From NCBI GenBank assembly GCA_050247255.1, contig JBFWUM010000060.1, positions 1 to 23,113 of the forward strand: DNA of 23,113 nucleotides. The letters run 5' to 3'. Made by a program: the position numbers and the translations under genes. Positions 13,044-20,299 of this stretch are shown in pieces (within the stretch, counting starts at the first letter, position 1; each line of letters begins with the position of its first letter). Source of the DNA: JBFWUM01 sp050247255. Its GTDB lineage: Bacteria > Acidobacteriota > Vicinamibacteria > Vicinamibacterales > UBA2999. The notes below the pieces were generated by a model. The model saw only the letters and a list, made by a program, of their open reading frames with translations, was not told the origin of the DNA and searched no databases.

Positions 13044-13513
13044 CACACCTCCACGATGCGGATGCCGTGCTCGGCCTCGGCGTGAGACTTTTTCCACCGA
13101 TACAGGTCGGTGCGAACACCTTTTGCGTCCTCAACAACCAGCTTGCCGTTGCGCACGTAGGCAAAGTCGGCGATGTAGGTGCCGACTTTGATCCGCACGC
13201 CCTCGGGCGTCATCGCGTTCAGCGCAAACGGCGGTTGCAGCGAGAGCTGCGCGATGGCGCCAGCCTCCAACTCCCGCCGGAGCGCGACAAAACGGTCCGC
13301 CTCGCGTTTCGAGTCGAACCGAATTGCACCTGGCACGTCGGCGGCTCCGGCCGGCACTACCTCAAGACTCGGCAGCACGACGTGCGGCTGGTTCCCGTAC
13401 TTGGACCCGCGCCGAAACGGCGGCACGTCGCAGACCGCCCGAAGCCTGACCTGGAGGTTCGCTCCAAGCTTCCTCGGATCGACGTCGCGCCACTCCCGTC
13501 CGAACTGCGTCAC
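13043..13513 (-). CDS. DUF1064-type phage endonuclease
   Basis: The start GTG 13513 overlaps the methylase stop (GTGA) and has GGAG upstream, giving 156 aa. DUF1064 motifs: SKYGNQPHVV at 37-46, FDSKREADRF at 66-75, LQPPF near 92, GTYIADF at 111-117 and LVVEDAKG at 125-132, then TDLYRWKKSHAEAEHGI. The E, D and E-x-K residues form a PD-(D/E)XK-like active site. The family is phage-borne and thought to be a nuclease acting in recombination or replication; some relatives process Holliday junctions. It lies beside SSB, methylase and helicase loader, which fits. Confidence 0.82.
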   Translation of the reverse strand: MTQFGREWRDVDPRKLGANLQVRLRAVCDVPPFRRGSKYGNQPHVVLPSLEVVPAGAADVPGAIRFDSKREADRFVALRRELEAGAIAQLSLQPPFALNAMTPEGVRIKVGTYIADFAYVRNGKLVVEDAKGVRTDLYRWKKSHAEAEHGIRIVEV

Positions 13514-14154
13514 CGGTAACTCCAGTAGCGCACCGCCGGTTGCCACGGCCCGACGAAGCCGGGATTCGGCCGCCAGACGATGACGGCGACGTTGTGCCCG
13601 GCGCTCGACGGCTTCGGGCTCTTGCGCTTCCCCTCGTCAAACTCGCGCTGGAACCGTTCGAGCATCTCCGGCGTCGGCTCGAAGTTCACGCGGTGCGGCA
13701 GGCGCCAGACCTCCATCGCCGCGTGCCCGCTCCAGCCCGTCAATCCGGCGTGCCCCTCGACGTACTCCCGCCACCACGCTGTCTGCGTCGCATAGGGGAA
13801 CAGGCCCCAGATCTCGAAGCCCCGGATGCTTTCCTGCCACGCCTTCTGCGCCCACTCCTCGATCGCCATGCCCGGCACGCCGGCGCGCCGCGCCTCCTCG
13901 GAGTAGGGCGGATTCAGGAACCCGCGCAAACCTGATCGCCCGTAGTTGAACGCCAACGCTGCCCAGCCGGTCGACAACGCGTCTTCGGCTATTCCGCTTC
14001 CAGGCCCCAGGAAATCCGGGCCGCACTTCGACGCCTCGCGCGACGCCGCCAGGTCGATGTCGAACCGGGCGACCGCGTTCAGCTTGTCGAACAGCGCCTG
14101 CGGGGTCATCCAGCTTTCGTCTTTCGACCCATGAAGGACGGCTTGCCCCAGCAT
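13510..14154 (-). CDS. dam: Phage N6-adenine DNA methyltransferase (Dam-type)
   Basis: This 214-aa protein matches the phage DNA N-6-adenine-methyltransferase family: DESWMTPQALFDKLN at 12-26, FDIDLAAS at 31-38, AEDAL with STGWAALAFNYG, then the catalytic GFLNPPYS at 78-85, and WGLFPYATQTAWWREYV at about 116-132. It transfers a methyl group from S-adenosylmethionine to adenine, usually in GATC-like sites. It is coupled to the upstream zinc protein (TGATG) and to the nuclease downstream. Likely use: protection from restriction or timing of phage gene expression. Target specificity cannot be read from sequence. Confidence 0.88.
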   Translation of the reverse strand: MLGQAVLHGSKDESWMTPQALFDKLNAVARFDIDLAASREASKCGPDFLGPGSGIAEDALSTGWAALAFNYGRSGLRGFLNPPYSEEARRAGVPGMAIEEWAQKAWQESIRGFEIWGLFPYATQTAWWREYVEGHAGLTGWSGHAAMEVWRLPHRVNFEPTPEMLERFQREFDEGKRKSPKPSSAGHNVAVIVWRPNPGFVGPWQPAVRYWSYR

Positions 14155-14513
14155 CAGGCCGCCCTCTGCGCGCCACGGCGCGAGCGGATTTCGGCCTTGG
14201 CGCGCTCAAAGCGCCGCTCAATCTCGTCCTCGCTGATGTCGTCGGGCTCGAGCGCGGCATCCTGATACACGCGCGCCCGCAGCGCCGCTTCCAGGCGATG
14301 CCGCTGGGTGATGGCTCGCTCATTTCGGGCAGCCTCGCGCGCGCGCACCCGCGCCGCCCGCGACGGCGACGCCAGCTCCTTGGCGCGGGCGTAGGCGCGC
14401 GACCGCTCCCGGTTGTACGCCTTCTGGCACTCCGGATGCCGGCGCCCGTTTCGGTGTCGCGTCAGCACCGCCCACTGGCGCCCGCAGCCGCACTTGCAGG
14501 TCACGATCGGCAT
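14154..14513 (-). CDS. Small zinc-binding, Arg/Ala-rich helical protein
   Basis: This 119-aa protein starts at ATG 14513, 13 nt inside the preceding gene. The N terminus, CKCGCGRQWAVLTRHRNGRRHPEC, holds four Cys and two His and looks like a small zinc ribbon; the rest is one long charged helical region (RAAEAL-type Arg/Ala/Glu repeats) ending in RRGAQRAA. A nucleic-acid-binding role is plausible. I do not recognise a named family. Confidence 0.65.
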   Translation of the reverse strand: MPIVTCKCGCGRQWAVLTRHRNGRRHPECQKAYNRERSRAYARAKELASPSRAARVRAREAARNERAITQRHRLEAALRARVYQDAALEPDDISEDEIERRFERAKAEIRSRRGAQRAA

Positions 14514-14932
14514 CGCGGCCTCCCCGGCACGAACTGCAGCGCGTCAGCCCGACCGGTGCGCACGTCTGAATTGCCGACCGGCGTGATGCGCCCCTCGGTG
14601 ACGTCCTGATGGCACCGCTCGCCGAGCATGTGGCAGACGATCGCGTTGAACCGTTCCTGCGGCGGCAGCCCGCGCGTCTTGCTGCGTGGCGGCCACTCGT
14701 TCATCTGCAGGTTGCGGTTCCCGCACAACAGCCCCTGACAGCGCCGGCACCCGCCCCAGCGCGTATCCCTCAGCGACACGTAGCGGTAGGTCAGGCGAAT
14801 CTGCGCCACCTCGGCCGCCTTGTCATCGGCCGCTCGCTGCGCGCGCGTCGGCCCCTTGGCGAGCGCGAGCCCGGGATGCCCAGAGGCACCCCGGAGCGTC
14901 TTACGTTTATTGCGAAGTAGCTGGACGGCCAT
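14501..14932 (-). CDS. HNH-like zinc protein
   Basis: ATG 14932 overlaps the SSB stop as TGATG; the protein has 143 aa. A C-x2-C pair (GCRRCQG at 60-66), then LQMNEWPPRSKTRGLPPQERFNAIVC at 75-100, then MLGERCHQDVTEGRI at 102-116 follow the layout of a zinc-containing HNH/recombination endonuclease domain. Where an HNH enzyme has His, this protein has Asn-Glu (MNEWPPRS), so activity is uncertain. The position beside ssb is typical for phage recombination or Ref/NinG-like functions. Confidence 0.65.
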   Translation of the reverse strand: MAVQLLRNKRKTLRGASGHPGLALAKGPTRAQRAADDKAAEVAQIRLTYRYVSLRDTRWGGCRRCQGLLCGNRNLQMNEWPPRSKTRGLPPQERFNAIVCHMLGERCHQDVTEGRITPVGNSDVRTGRADALQFVPGRPRCRS

Positions 14933-15360
14933 CAGAACGCGATGTCGTCGTCCGTAATCGGTTCCATGGGCGGCTCGAAGTCGTCCACGCCCCCGAACTC
15001 GTTGCCGGCCTGCCGCGACCCGCCGCCGTTCCGCTGCCCGTTGCCGCCACCCAGCAGCGTGAGCCTGTCGACGATGATCTCGCTGATGTATTTCTTGACG
15101 CCGTCCTGCTCGTACTCGCGGTTGTCGATCCGGCCCTCGACGGCGACCTGCTTGCCCTTGACGAGATACTCGTTCAGGGACTCCGCCGGCTTGCCCCAGA
15201 GGACGCAGCGGTGCCAGGTCGTCTTCTCCTGCCGCTGGCCCTGCTGGTTTTTCCAGCTCTCGGTGGTCGCCATCGACCAGGTCGCCACGGCCTTGCCGTT
15301 CGGCGTGTATTTCAGCTCCGCATCCCGACCCAGGTTGCCGATCAGGATGGCCTTGTTCAT
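14932..15360 (-). CDS. ssb: Single-stranded DNA-binding protein
   Basis: With start ATG 15360 (overlapping the helicase-loader stop as ATGA) the protein has 142 aa. The OB fold is clear: MNKAILIGNLGRDAELKYTP, ATWSMATTESWK, TTWHRCVLWGKPAESLNEYL and GKQVAVEGRIDNREYE. A Gly/Asn/Gln-rich linker leads to the acidic tip DDDIAF, the partner-binding tail that is DDDIPF in E. coli. It coats single-stranded DNA during phage replication and RecT-driven recombination. Confidence 0.95.
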   Translation of the reverse strand: MNKAILIGNLGRDAELKYTPNGKAVATWSMATTESWKNQQGQRQEKTTWHRCVLWGKPAESLNEYLVKGKQVAVEGRIDNREYEQDGVKKYISEIIVDRLTLLGGGNGQRNGGGSRQAGNEFGGVDDFEPPMEPITDDDIAF

Positions 15361-16190
15361 CGATCCCACTGGTTGTCCTCCCGCGCGCCGTCACGCGCTT
15401 GTCGAACCGGTCGCAGGCGCCGGTCCTCGCCGTCCAGCCAGACCACGTCCGCCGCGCCCGCGATGCGCGACGTCAGGCGGTCGTCGTCCAGGAATGCGTT
15501 CAACTGCTCGAGATCCAGGTTGCTCGTCCAGATCGTGCGGCGCCCGCGATCGAGCCGCATGTCGTAGAGCGTCTGCAGCGTGCGCCGGCTGTAGTCGCTG
15601 CCCTTCTCCACGCCGACGTCGTCGAGGATGAGGATGGCCGGTTCCGCGTAATCGCTCAGGGCGGCCGATTCACCCTCCGACGCCATCCCCTCCTGCAGCT
15701 TCAGGAGCAGCGTGTGCGTGCGCACGAACCGCACGCTCGGCATCCGCTGGGCGAACGCGTGCCCGATCGCGCACGCGAACAGCGTCTTGCCGACGCCGAC
15801 CGGGCCGCACAGGTAAAGGTCGTGCGTCGCGCCGTCCGCCAGGAACTTCTTCGCGGCCGTGAAGACGTGCTTGTTCTCCGGCAACACGGCCACGTCGTCG
15901 AGCCGCGCCTTCGCGAACGCTATCGGCGCGTCGAGCACCTGCCGCGGCGCCGCCGCGCGCGCCTTGTGCCGCTCCTCCACCAACTGCTCGCACGGCGACG
16001 GGCACAGGCAGTAGCCGCCGGTCGTTTCGCCGGTGTAGAGTCCGGCCTTCTTCAGCCCGGCCAGGATGGGGTTCTCCCACGGCTCGTCGCTCACCGAGTC
16101 GCATTCCGGGCACACCCGGAACGGCGGCAACGGTCCACGGAAGCCGGCGAAGACCGGACGGTCGATGGTGCCTGCGAGCGCGGGGGCCAT
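15357..16190 (-). CDS. dnaC: DnaC-like helicase loader (AAA+ ATPase)
   Basis: With start ATG 16190 (TGATG with the upstream stop) the protein is 277 aa. Residues 27-67 hold a cysteine set (CPEC at 27-30; CLCPSPC at 61-67) that may bind zinc, as do some phage helicase loaders. The AAA+ core has Walker A CGPVGVGKT at 128-136, Walker B AILILDDVG at 185-193, sensor I IWTSNLDLEQL at 220-230 and the arginine element RLTSRI at 238-243. It would load the host DnaB helicase at the phage origin together with the initiator-like protein encoded upstream. Confidence 0.9.
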   Translation of the reverse strand: MAPALAGTIDRPVFAGFRGPLPPFRVCPECDSVSDEPWENPILAGLKKAGLYTGETTGGYCLCPSPCEQLVEERHKARAAAPRQVLDAPIAFAKARLDDVAVLPENKHVFTAAKKFLADGATHDLYLCGPVGVGKTLFACAIGHAFAQRMPSVRFVRTHTLLLKLQEGMASEGESAALSDYAEPAILILDDVGVEKGSDYSRRTLQTLYDMRLDRGRRTIWTSNLDLEQLNAFLDDDRLTSRIAGAADVVWLDGEDRRLRPVRQARDGAREDNQWDR

Positions 16191-17272
16191 CAGTGCACCT
16201 CCGGCTGCGCGCGCAGGGTGAGATGGCTGTATTTGCCGGGCGTCGCCCCGGTGCGGCCGCTCTGCGGCGGTGGCGGTGGCGTGGTCGACGCCGGCGGCGT
16301 CCAGGGCGGCGCGATGTCTTCCCAGCGCCGCTGATTCAGGAACGTCGACGCGTGCTCCACGAACCCTTCCTGCCATTTGCGGGTCAGCGCCCAGCGCCGC
16401 ACGCCGTCGAGGATGGTGTCGAGCAATGCCGTTGACGGCGCAATCTTGAGTAGCGCCTTCAGGGCCTCAGGCTTTCCGCCGCGATGACCGGACGGGTAGG
16501 CGGGCCAGAACACCTCAGTGAACCAGGTCTCCAGCGCCGCCTTCCGAGGGTAATCGGTACCGTCTCCTTTACTGTCTGGTGATGTAGAGGTGTTGTGATC
16601 ACCTGTACTGTGATGGGAGCTACGAGTGTCGTGTCCGGAGTTTTTAGTCCCGCCTCCGGATTCCCCACTCGTATCTCCGGAGCCGCCAACGAACAATCCC
16701 GGGAGCGGCCGGTCACCCTTGATGCGATTACAGGACCGACACGACGTCGTCAGGTTGGACCGTTCGTTCTTGCCCCCTGCCGCCTTCGGGATGCGATGGT
16801 CGACCTCCAGCTCGCTGCCGTCCGGCGAGTGCTTACCGCAATACTGGCAGGTCCAGTTACACGCCTCGAACACCTCTCGGCGCCGCGGGCCGCCGGCATA
16901 CACCCGCTTGTCCAGCAGCAGGTCGGGGTTGGCCTGTCGCTTTCTCGTGTATTCATCCCCCCGCTTGGCCATCGCCGGGAAGAACACCGTCTTGCTCTGC
17001 GCCCAAAGCGCTGGATCGATGTGGCCGACTTCGGCGCACACCGCCATCAGCTTCTCGACTTTCTCCTTCGTCGCGCCGGCCGCGTGCGCCAGGTCGTCGA
17101 CGTTGTAGGACCGACCCTGGCTGTCGACGCCCTTGCCGACCTCGGCGCCATGTTCGGCAACGAAGCACCAGATCCTCACGAGCGCGCCGAAACCCGCGTT
17201 TCCGAAATCGCGGATGAGCCTCCGGATCTTCGGGTCGTTCGGAGTATTCGACTCCACCTGAAACCACTTCAC
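16190..17272 (-). CDS. Replication initiator-like protein with an internal HNH endonuclease domain
   Basis: I chose GTG 17272 because GGAGG lies 7 nt upstream (360 aa). Residues 1-110 resemble the Lin1244/DnaD-type N-terminal domain of phage replication proteins (KWFQVESNTPNDPKIRRLI, then FGALVRIWCFVAEHG). Residues about 130-190 are a complete HNH domain: CQYC at 142-145, LEVDHRIPKAAGG at 155-167, NLTTSCRSCNRIKGD at 173-187. A Gly/Ser/Thr/His-rich linker (about 195-245, coded by DNA of lower GC) leads to a C-terminal domain (TWFTEVFWPAYP, WALTRKWQEGF, ASTFLNQRRWED) typical of phage replication proteins that bind the helicase loader. The tail is Pro-rich. The operator-controlled promoter is at 17312-17340. 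Confidence 0.8.
   Translation of the reverse strand: MKWFQVESNTPNDPKIRRLIRDFGNAGFGALVRIWCFVAEHGAEVGKGVDSQGRSYNVDDLAHAAGATKEKVEKLMAVCAEVGHIDPALWAQSKTVFFPAMAKRGDEYTRKRQANPDLLLDKRVYAGGPRRREVFEACNWTCQYCGKHSPDGSELEVDHRIPKAAGGKNERSNLTTSCRSCNRIKGDRPLPGLFVGGSGDTSGESGGGTKNSGHDTRSSHHSTGDHNTSTSPDSKGDGTDYPRKAALETWFTEVFWPAYPSGHRGGKPEALKALLKIAPSTALLDTILDGVRRWALTRKWQEGFVEHASTFLNQRRWEDIAPPWTPPASTTPPPPPQSGRTGATPGKYSHLTLRAQPEVH
16551..16690. other. Candidate replication origin region inside the initiator gene
   Basis: The linker-coding part of the initiator-like gene falls to roughly 54 percent GC against about two thirds around it. It holds TACTGT twice (16570-16620), GTGATCAC, and several TCCGGA or TCCGGAG copies (near 16634, 16656 and 16676). 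Lambdoid phages keep iterons in the equivalent linker of gene O. No regular iteron array is seen, so this is only a candidate. Confidence 0.25.
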
Positions 17273-17311
17273 CTCGGTCCCTCCCACGCCAAGCCCGTCA
17301 GCCCGGCCGAT

Positions 17312-17340
17312 ACTTTACTCAGAGTAATACATGAACGCAA
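17312..17340 (-). promoter_or_regulatory. Replication operon promoter with perfect palindromic operator
   Basis: The minus strand reads -35 TTGCGT (17335-17340), 17 bp, -10 TAAAGT (17312-17317). The operator TTACTCAGAGTAA (17315-17327) is a perfect 13-bp palindrome and overlaps the -10 box by three bases. Unlike the others, this promoter leaves a leader of about 30 nt with a good Shine-Dalgarno before GTG 17272. Confidence 0.65.
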
Positions 17341-17349
17341 GCGAGGCCA

Positions 17350-17484
17350 CTAGAAAGCGCCGTCGATCGCGCCCAGCAGGCACGCCACGCCGACGCCGAC
17401 CAGCGCCGTAATGACACCCAGGCGGTCGGTCAGGAACGTGCCCAGCGTGCACGCGTAGACGCCGAGCACCAGCAGTACGGTCAT
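17350..17484 (-). CDS. 44-aa two-helix membrane micro-protein
   Basis: ATG 17484 overlaps the exonuclease stop (ATGA). The product is almost wholly hydrophobic: MTVLLVLGVYACTLGTFL, a TDR turn, then VITALVGVGVACLLGA. It closes the recombination operon. No named family; holin-like or membrane-sensing roles are possible. The stop at 17350 lies just upstream of the replication promoter. Confidence 0.6.
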   Translation of the reverse strand: MTVLLVLGVYACTLGTFLTDRLGVITALVGVGVACLLGAIDGAF

Positions 17485-18614
17485 GCCGACACCGCCTGTT
17501 CCTCCTCCTGCGGGATCAGCCCCGGGTCGACCGGCTTGCTGATCTCGAACCGCTCGCCGTGCTTGACGACGGCCTTCTCCAGCAGCGCCGCGCCGATGGC
17601 GGCCCGCTTCTTCGTCTCGAGCAGCGGCCGGAGCGTCGTGGCCGAGACTTCCATCTTCGGCAAGGTGGAGAGGTCCGTGATGTCGTGCGTCGCCAGCACG
17701 TCGAGCACGTCGACCAGGTTGAACCGCCGCGACAGCGTCTCCTTGTGCTGGGCCGCGACGCCGTTCACGCTGACGGTGCCGTGCATCTCGGCGAACCCGC
17801 GCAGCGCTTCCTTGAGCTGATCGAACTGGCGCTGCAGCGCGACCGCCTTGAGCAGCGCGGCCTCGGCGTCCTCGCGCGTCACCACGCGCAGCGGCATCCG
17901 CCGCGGGTCGTCGGCGATCGGGCACGCCAGCGTGCAGTACTTGCAATGATCGCCGGGCACCGCCGGCCAGTAATTCGTCGCGCGCGCCTGCTGAATCTGG
18001 GCGATGAGCGACTGCACGCGGTCGCCGAACCGTTCGAGCTCCTGGGGCGTCTTCGCCACGGTGATCGCGTAGCCCAGGCGCGGGAACACGTAGGTCATCT
18101 CGTAGCGCTCGAACCCGGGCCAGACGTGCATCGCCTGCCACAGGTAGAAGTCGGTCTGGAACGCTTCCGACGCCTCAACTTCTGTCAGGCCGACGAAAAA
18201 AGTCTTCCAGTCGACGACCTTCAGCACGCTCGGATGCTCGTAGGCGTAGACCAGGTCGGGCTGCCACGTCACCGTGCCGTCGCCTTGCCGCTCCTCGGCT
18301 AGCACGAACGCCTCGCGATTCAGCCGGAACTTCTCCACGAAGCGCGGCCACAGGTGCTTCTCGATGTCGAGGATCAGGTCGTAGGCCAGCGGCCGCTCCG
18401 CCAGCCCCGTCTCCAGCGCCTGCTGCGCCAGCACCGGGTCGCTGTCCTGTTCGGCCGCGTAGAGCAGGCGGATGTATTCCGCCGCGCACGCGTGGAACGC
18501 GGTCCCACGCTGCGCCGGGGGGCTGCTGTCTTCGTAGCCCTCCTCGTATTTCGCTCGGTAGAGGAAGGGGCAGGCGAAGGCTTCGAACGCGGAGCGCCGG
18601 AGAGGGGCGCTCAC
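17481..18614 (-). CDS. Cas4/RecB-like PD-(D/E)XK exonuclease with four-cysteine cluster
   Basis: This 377-aa protein starts with GTG 18614 (GTGA overlap). N-terminal SAFEAFACPFLYRAKYEEG resembles the opening of RecB-family nucleases, followed by RGTAFHACAAEY at 36-47 (motif I His), QPDLVYAY at 118-125, VVDWKT at 133-138 (Asp and Lys of the active site) and QTDFYLWQAM at 153-162 (motif III Gln and Tyr). Cys15, Cys224, Cys227 and Cys231 (HCKYCTLACP) match the arrangement that binds a 4Fe-4S cluster in Cas4 and AddB. It probably resects DNA ends to supply single strands for the RecT protein encoded two genes upstream. The last 130 residues are an extra helical domain. Confidence 0.88.
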   Translation of the reverse strand: MSAPLRRSAFEAFACPFLYRAKYEEGYEDSSPPAQRGTAFHACAAEYIRLLYAAEQDSDPVLAQQALETGLAERPLAYDLILDIEKHLWPRFVEKFRLNREAFVLAEERQGDGTVTWQPDLVYAYEHPSVLKVVDWKTFFVGLTEVEASEAFQTDFYLWQAMHVWPGFERYEMTYVFPRLGYAITVAKTPQELERFGDRVQSLIAQIQQARATNYWPAVPGDHCKYCTLACPIADDPRRMPLRVVTREDAEAALLKAVALQRQFDQLKEALRGFAEMHGTVSVNGVAAQHKETLSRRFNLVDVLDVLATHDITDLSTLPKMEVSATTLRPLLETKKRAAIGAALLEKAVVKHGERFEISKPVDPGLIPQEEEQAVSA

Positions 18615-18910
18615 GCTTCCTCCGTCAGGAAGCGCAGCGTGACGTGCCCGCCAGGCTCGACCACGCGGCCGTAGGCGTCAGCCAGCCGCACGCTGAACGT
18701 GTCATCGTCGACCACCGTGACGCACTTCGCATTCGGCAGGTAGGTCCACGATGGCCGATCGCCGATGGCGTGGATCCAGGTGAACGCCTTCGTCTGCACC
18801 TTCTCGATGAGCCGGACACGGCCATTCAGCTCCGGCCGCATCGTGTTCTCAACGCACAAGAGGCGCACGCCTGGCTGCAGGCGCCGCCTGACGTCGGCCA
18901 GCGACCTCAC
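18611..18910 (-). CDS. Conserved-type hypothetical protein between RecT and exonuclease
   Basis: This 99-aa protein starts with GTG 18910 overlapping the recT stop (GTGA). It opens MRSLADVRRRLQPGVRLLCVEN, and the body is beta-rich (RVRLIEKVQTKAFTWIH, KCVTVVDDDTFSVRL, HVTLRFLTEE). I do not know the family. Being sandwiched and translationally coupled between annealing protein and exonuclease suggests it belongs to the recombination module, perhaps as an adaptor. Confidence 0.7.
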   Translation of the reverse strand: MRSLADVRRRLQPGVRLLCVENTMRPELNGRVRLIEKVQTKAFTWIHAIGDRPSWTYLPNAKCVTVVDDDTFSVRLADAYGRVVEPGGHVTLRFLTEEA

Positions 18911-19878
18911 TGCTCCTCCTTGGCGAGCTGCATGTCGAGGCAGGTGTCGCAGTTAGGGTTGCTCATCTCCGGCCGCTTGCAGCTCGGGCAGGCCGGCACC
19001 TCCTCGGCGCCCAGCGCCTCGGCGACCTCAGCGGGCGACACGCGCTCGACCAGCTCCGGCTCGCGCACCTGAATCACCGGCTCCTCGACCGGCAGCGTGT
19101 CGATCGGCGCCTCCTCGAGCTGCTTCGGCGCCTCCGTCTTCGGCGGCACCGGCATCTGTTCCAGCTCAGCGATCAGCGCCTCCAGCCGACCCCGGTAGGC
19201 CGTCATCTTGGCCAGCCGCTTTCCGGGCGGGAAGCCGCGCTCGGCCATCATCTTCCGGGCCTTGTTCTCCAGCGCGGCCTCGGCCGACGTTTCGAGCGTG
19301 CCGCTCACGCCGCGACCGTCGACGTCGCCCTCGATGGCCACCCCGCCGTCCTGCAGGTATTCGTAGCTGACGACGCCGCGCAGCACGTCCTGGAACTCGT
19401 CCTGCAGCGCGAAGCCCATGGCGCGGTTGTAGAACATGCGCCAGTCCCACTTCTTGTAGGTGTCCTTGCTGCCGCCGAGCAGGCCCGCCTTCTCGGCCTC
19501 CTTCGGCCCGAACGTGATGGCATACGGCGAGCGACCAAAGCGCTTCACCGTGACCGTGCACGCGCCGCCCTGCGGCGCCGTCTCCCAGGCGACGATCTTG
19601 TCTTCGAGCTGCCCGCTGGCCTGCACCAGCGCCAGCATCGCCTTCACCTCCATGCCGACCTTGCCCTTCTGGACATAGAGGGTGTTGATCGCCTGCATCG
19701 GCGGCAGGCCGATCTCGGCGCCGATCTGCATCTTCGCCAGGATGTTCCCCGGCTTGCCCCGGTCGTTGTCCGGCACCATGTCGGTCTTGCTCATCATGGT
19801 GGCGAACTCCATCGCCTCCGCCAGGCTGCGGACGTCCACGACGAACCCCTTCGGACGCACCGCCATTGCTGTACTCAT
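18907..19878 (-). CDS. recT: RecT-family single-strand annealing protein with C-terminal zinc ribbon
   Basis: ATG 19878 has a perfect AGGAGG-type site upstream. The 323-aa protein has RecT core features: EAMEFATMMSKTDMVP, GKPGNILAKMQIGAEIGLPPMQAINTL-type text around residues 42-67 with YVQKGKVGMEVKAMLALV following, the KRFGRSPYAITFGPKEAEKAGLL strand-helix, and KWDWRMFYNRAMGFALQDEF near 143-162. RecT binds single-stranded DNA and anneals complementary strands. Residues about 235-295 are a Glu/Pro-rich linker, and the end holds C297, C300, C310 and C313, a zinc ribbon not usual in RecT. Together with the Cas4-like exonuclease and SSB it makes a Red-like recombination set. Confidence 0.9.
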   Translation of the reverse strand: MSTAMAVRPKGFVVDVRSLAEAMEFATMMSKTDMVPDNDRGKPGNILAKMQIGAEIGLPPMQAINTLYVQKGKVGMEVKAMLALVQASGQLEDKIVAWETAPQGGACTVTVKRFGRSPYAITFGPKEAEKAGLLGGSKDTYKKWDWRMFYNRAMGFALQDEFQDVLRGVVSYEYLQDGGVAIEGDVDGRGVSGTLETSAEAALENKARKMMAERGFPPGKRLAKMTAYRGRLEALIAELEQMPVPPKTEAPKQLEEAPIDTLPVEEPVIQVREPELVERVSPAEVAEALGAEEVPACPSCKRPEMSNPNCDTCLDMQLAKEEQ

Positions 19879-20012
19879 CGCGCTCCTCCTTGACGCGCGA
19901 TCGGCTCCGTGCTATCGTTGGCCTCGGTAGCCGATCTCGCGATCGGTTTCCTCCCACATCGGGCACTGAGGCCGGCGACCGTCACCGCCGGCTTCGCTTT
20001 GTACGCGCTCAT
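19875..20012 (-). CDS. 45-aa ORF coupled to recT
   Basis: ATG 20012 lies 11 nt after the upstream stop and TGA overlaps the recT start (ATGA), so the ORF fills this gap completely. The product is basic and polar (MSAYKAKPAVTVAGLSARCG onward) without clear motifs. It may only serve translational coupling; a 6-bp GCGA-loop hairpin (19931-19946) lies within it. Support is positional. Confidence 0.4.
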   Translation of the reverse strand: MSAYKAKPAVTVAGLSARCGRKPIARSATEANDSTEPIARQGGAR

Positions 20013-20023
20013 CCGACCCTGCG

Positions 20024-20299
20024 CTACTGCACCATCGGCAGGCGCCCGATGCGCGGCTCACACCGCGACGCGCTTGCGCGCAGCGCCATGGCGCCCTTCA
20101 GATCCCAGCCTGGCGTTTCGTAGTGGCACGACGTGCACTGGAGCGACATCCGCCCCTGCTCGAAGTGCAGCACGACGTCGTGCCCGCGCAGGCCGCAGAC
20201 GAACCGCTGCACCGGCCGCACCAGCCACCGAGTAACGCAACTTACTCTAAGTGATGCGTTTTGCGACACCTCGACACCGCGCGCTGGCCAGATCGCCAT
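20024..20299 (-). CDS. Small zinc protein with GHD/ETPGW motifs
   Basis: The ATG at 20299 overlaps the upstream stop (TGATG), giving 91 aa; an internal GTG at 20221, just after an operator-like site, would give 65 aa and leaves the conserved part intact. That part reads RFVCGLRGHDVVLHFEQGR at 32-50, then LQCTSCHYETPGW at 53-65: a four-ligand zinc site of C, H and CxxC. I have seen similar short proteins in GC-rich bacterial genomes but know no function. The 26 residues before the GTG are less protein-like, so the internal start may be the main one when the operon promoter is off. Confidence 0.6.
   Translation of the reverse strand: MAIWPARGVEVSQNASLRVSCVTRWLVRPVQRFVCGLRGHDVVLHFEQGRMSLQCTSCHYETPGWDLKGAMALRASASRCEPRIGRLPMVQ
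20242..20254 (-). promoter_or_regulatory. Operator-like site near the zinc mini-protein start
   Basis: The plus strand reads TTACTCTAAGTGA, 12 of 13 consensus bases. In the register seen elsewhere, the minus-strand -10 would be TAAGTT with a weak -35 (GTCGCA) 17 bp upstream, leading to GTG 20221. If ATG 20299 is used instead, the site lies inside the coding region. A further AGTAA half-site is at 20231-20235. Confidence 0.5.

Noticed and set aside
19931..19946. 6-bp hairpin with GCGA loop before recT
   Set aside because: It is a perfect but short stem inside a GC-rich small ORF, without a T-tract or anti-structure; not strong enough as a regulatory element on its own.
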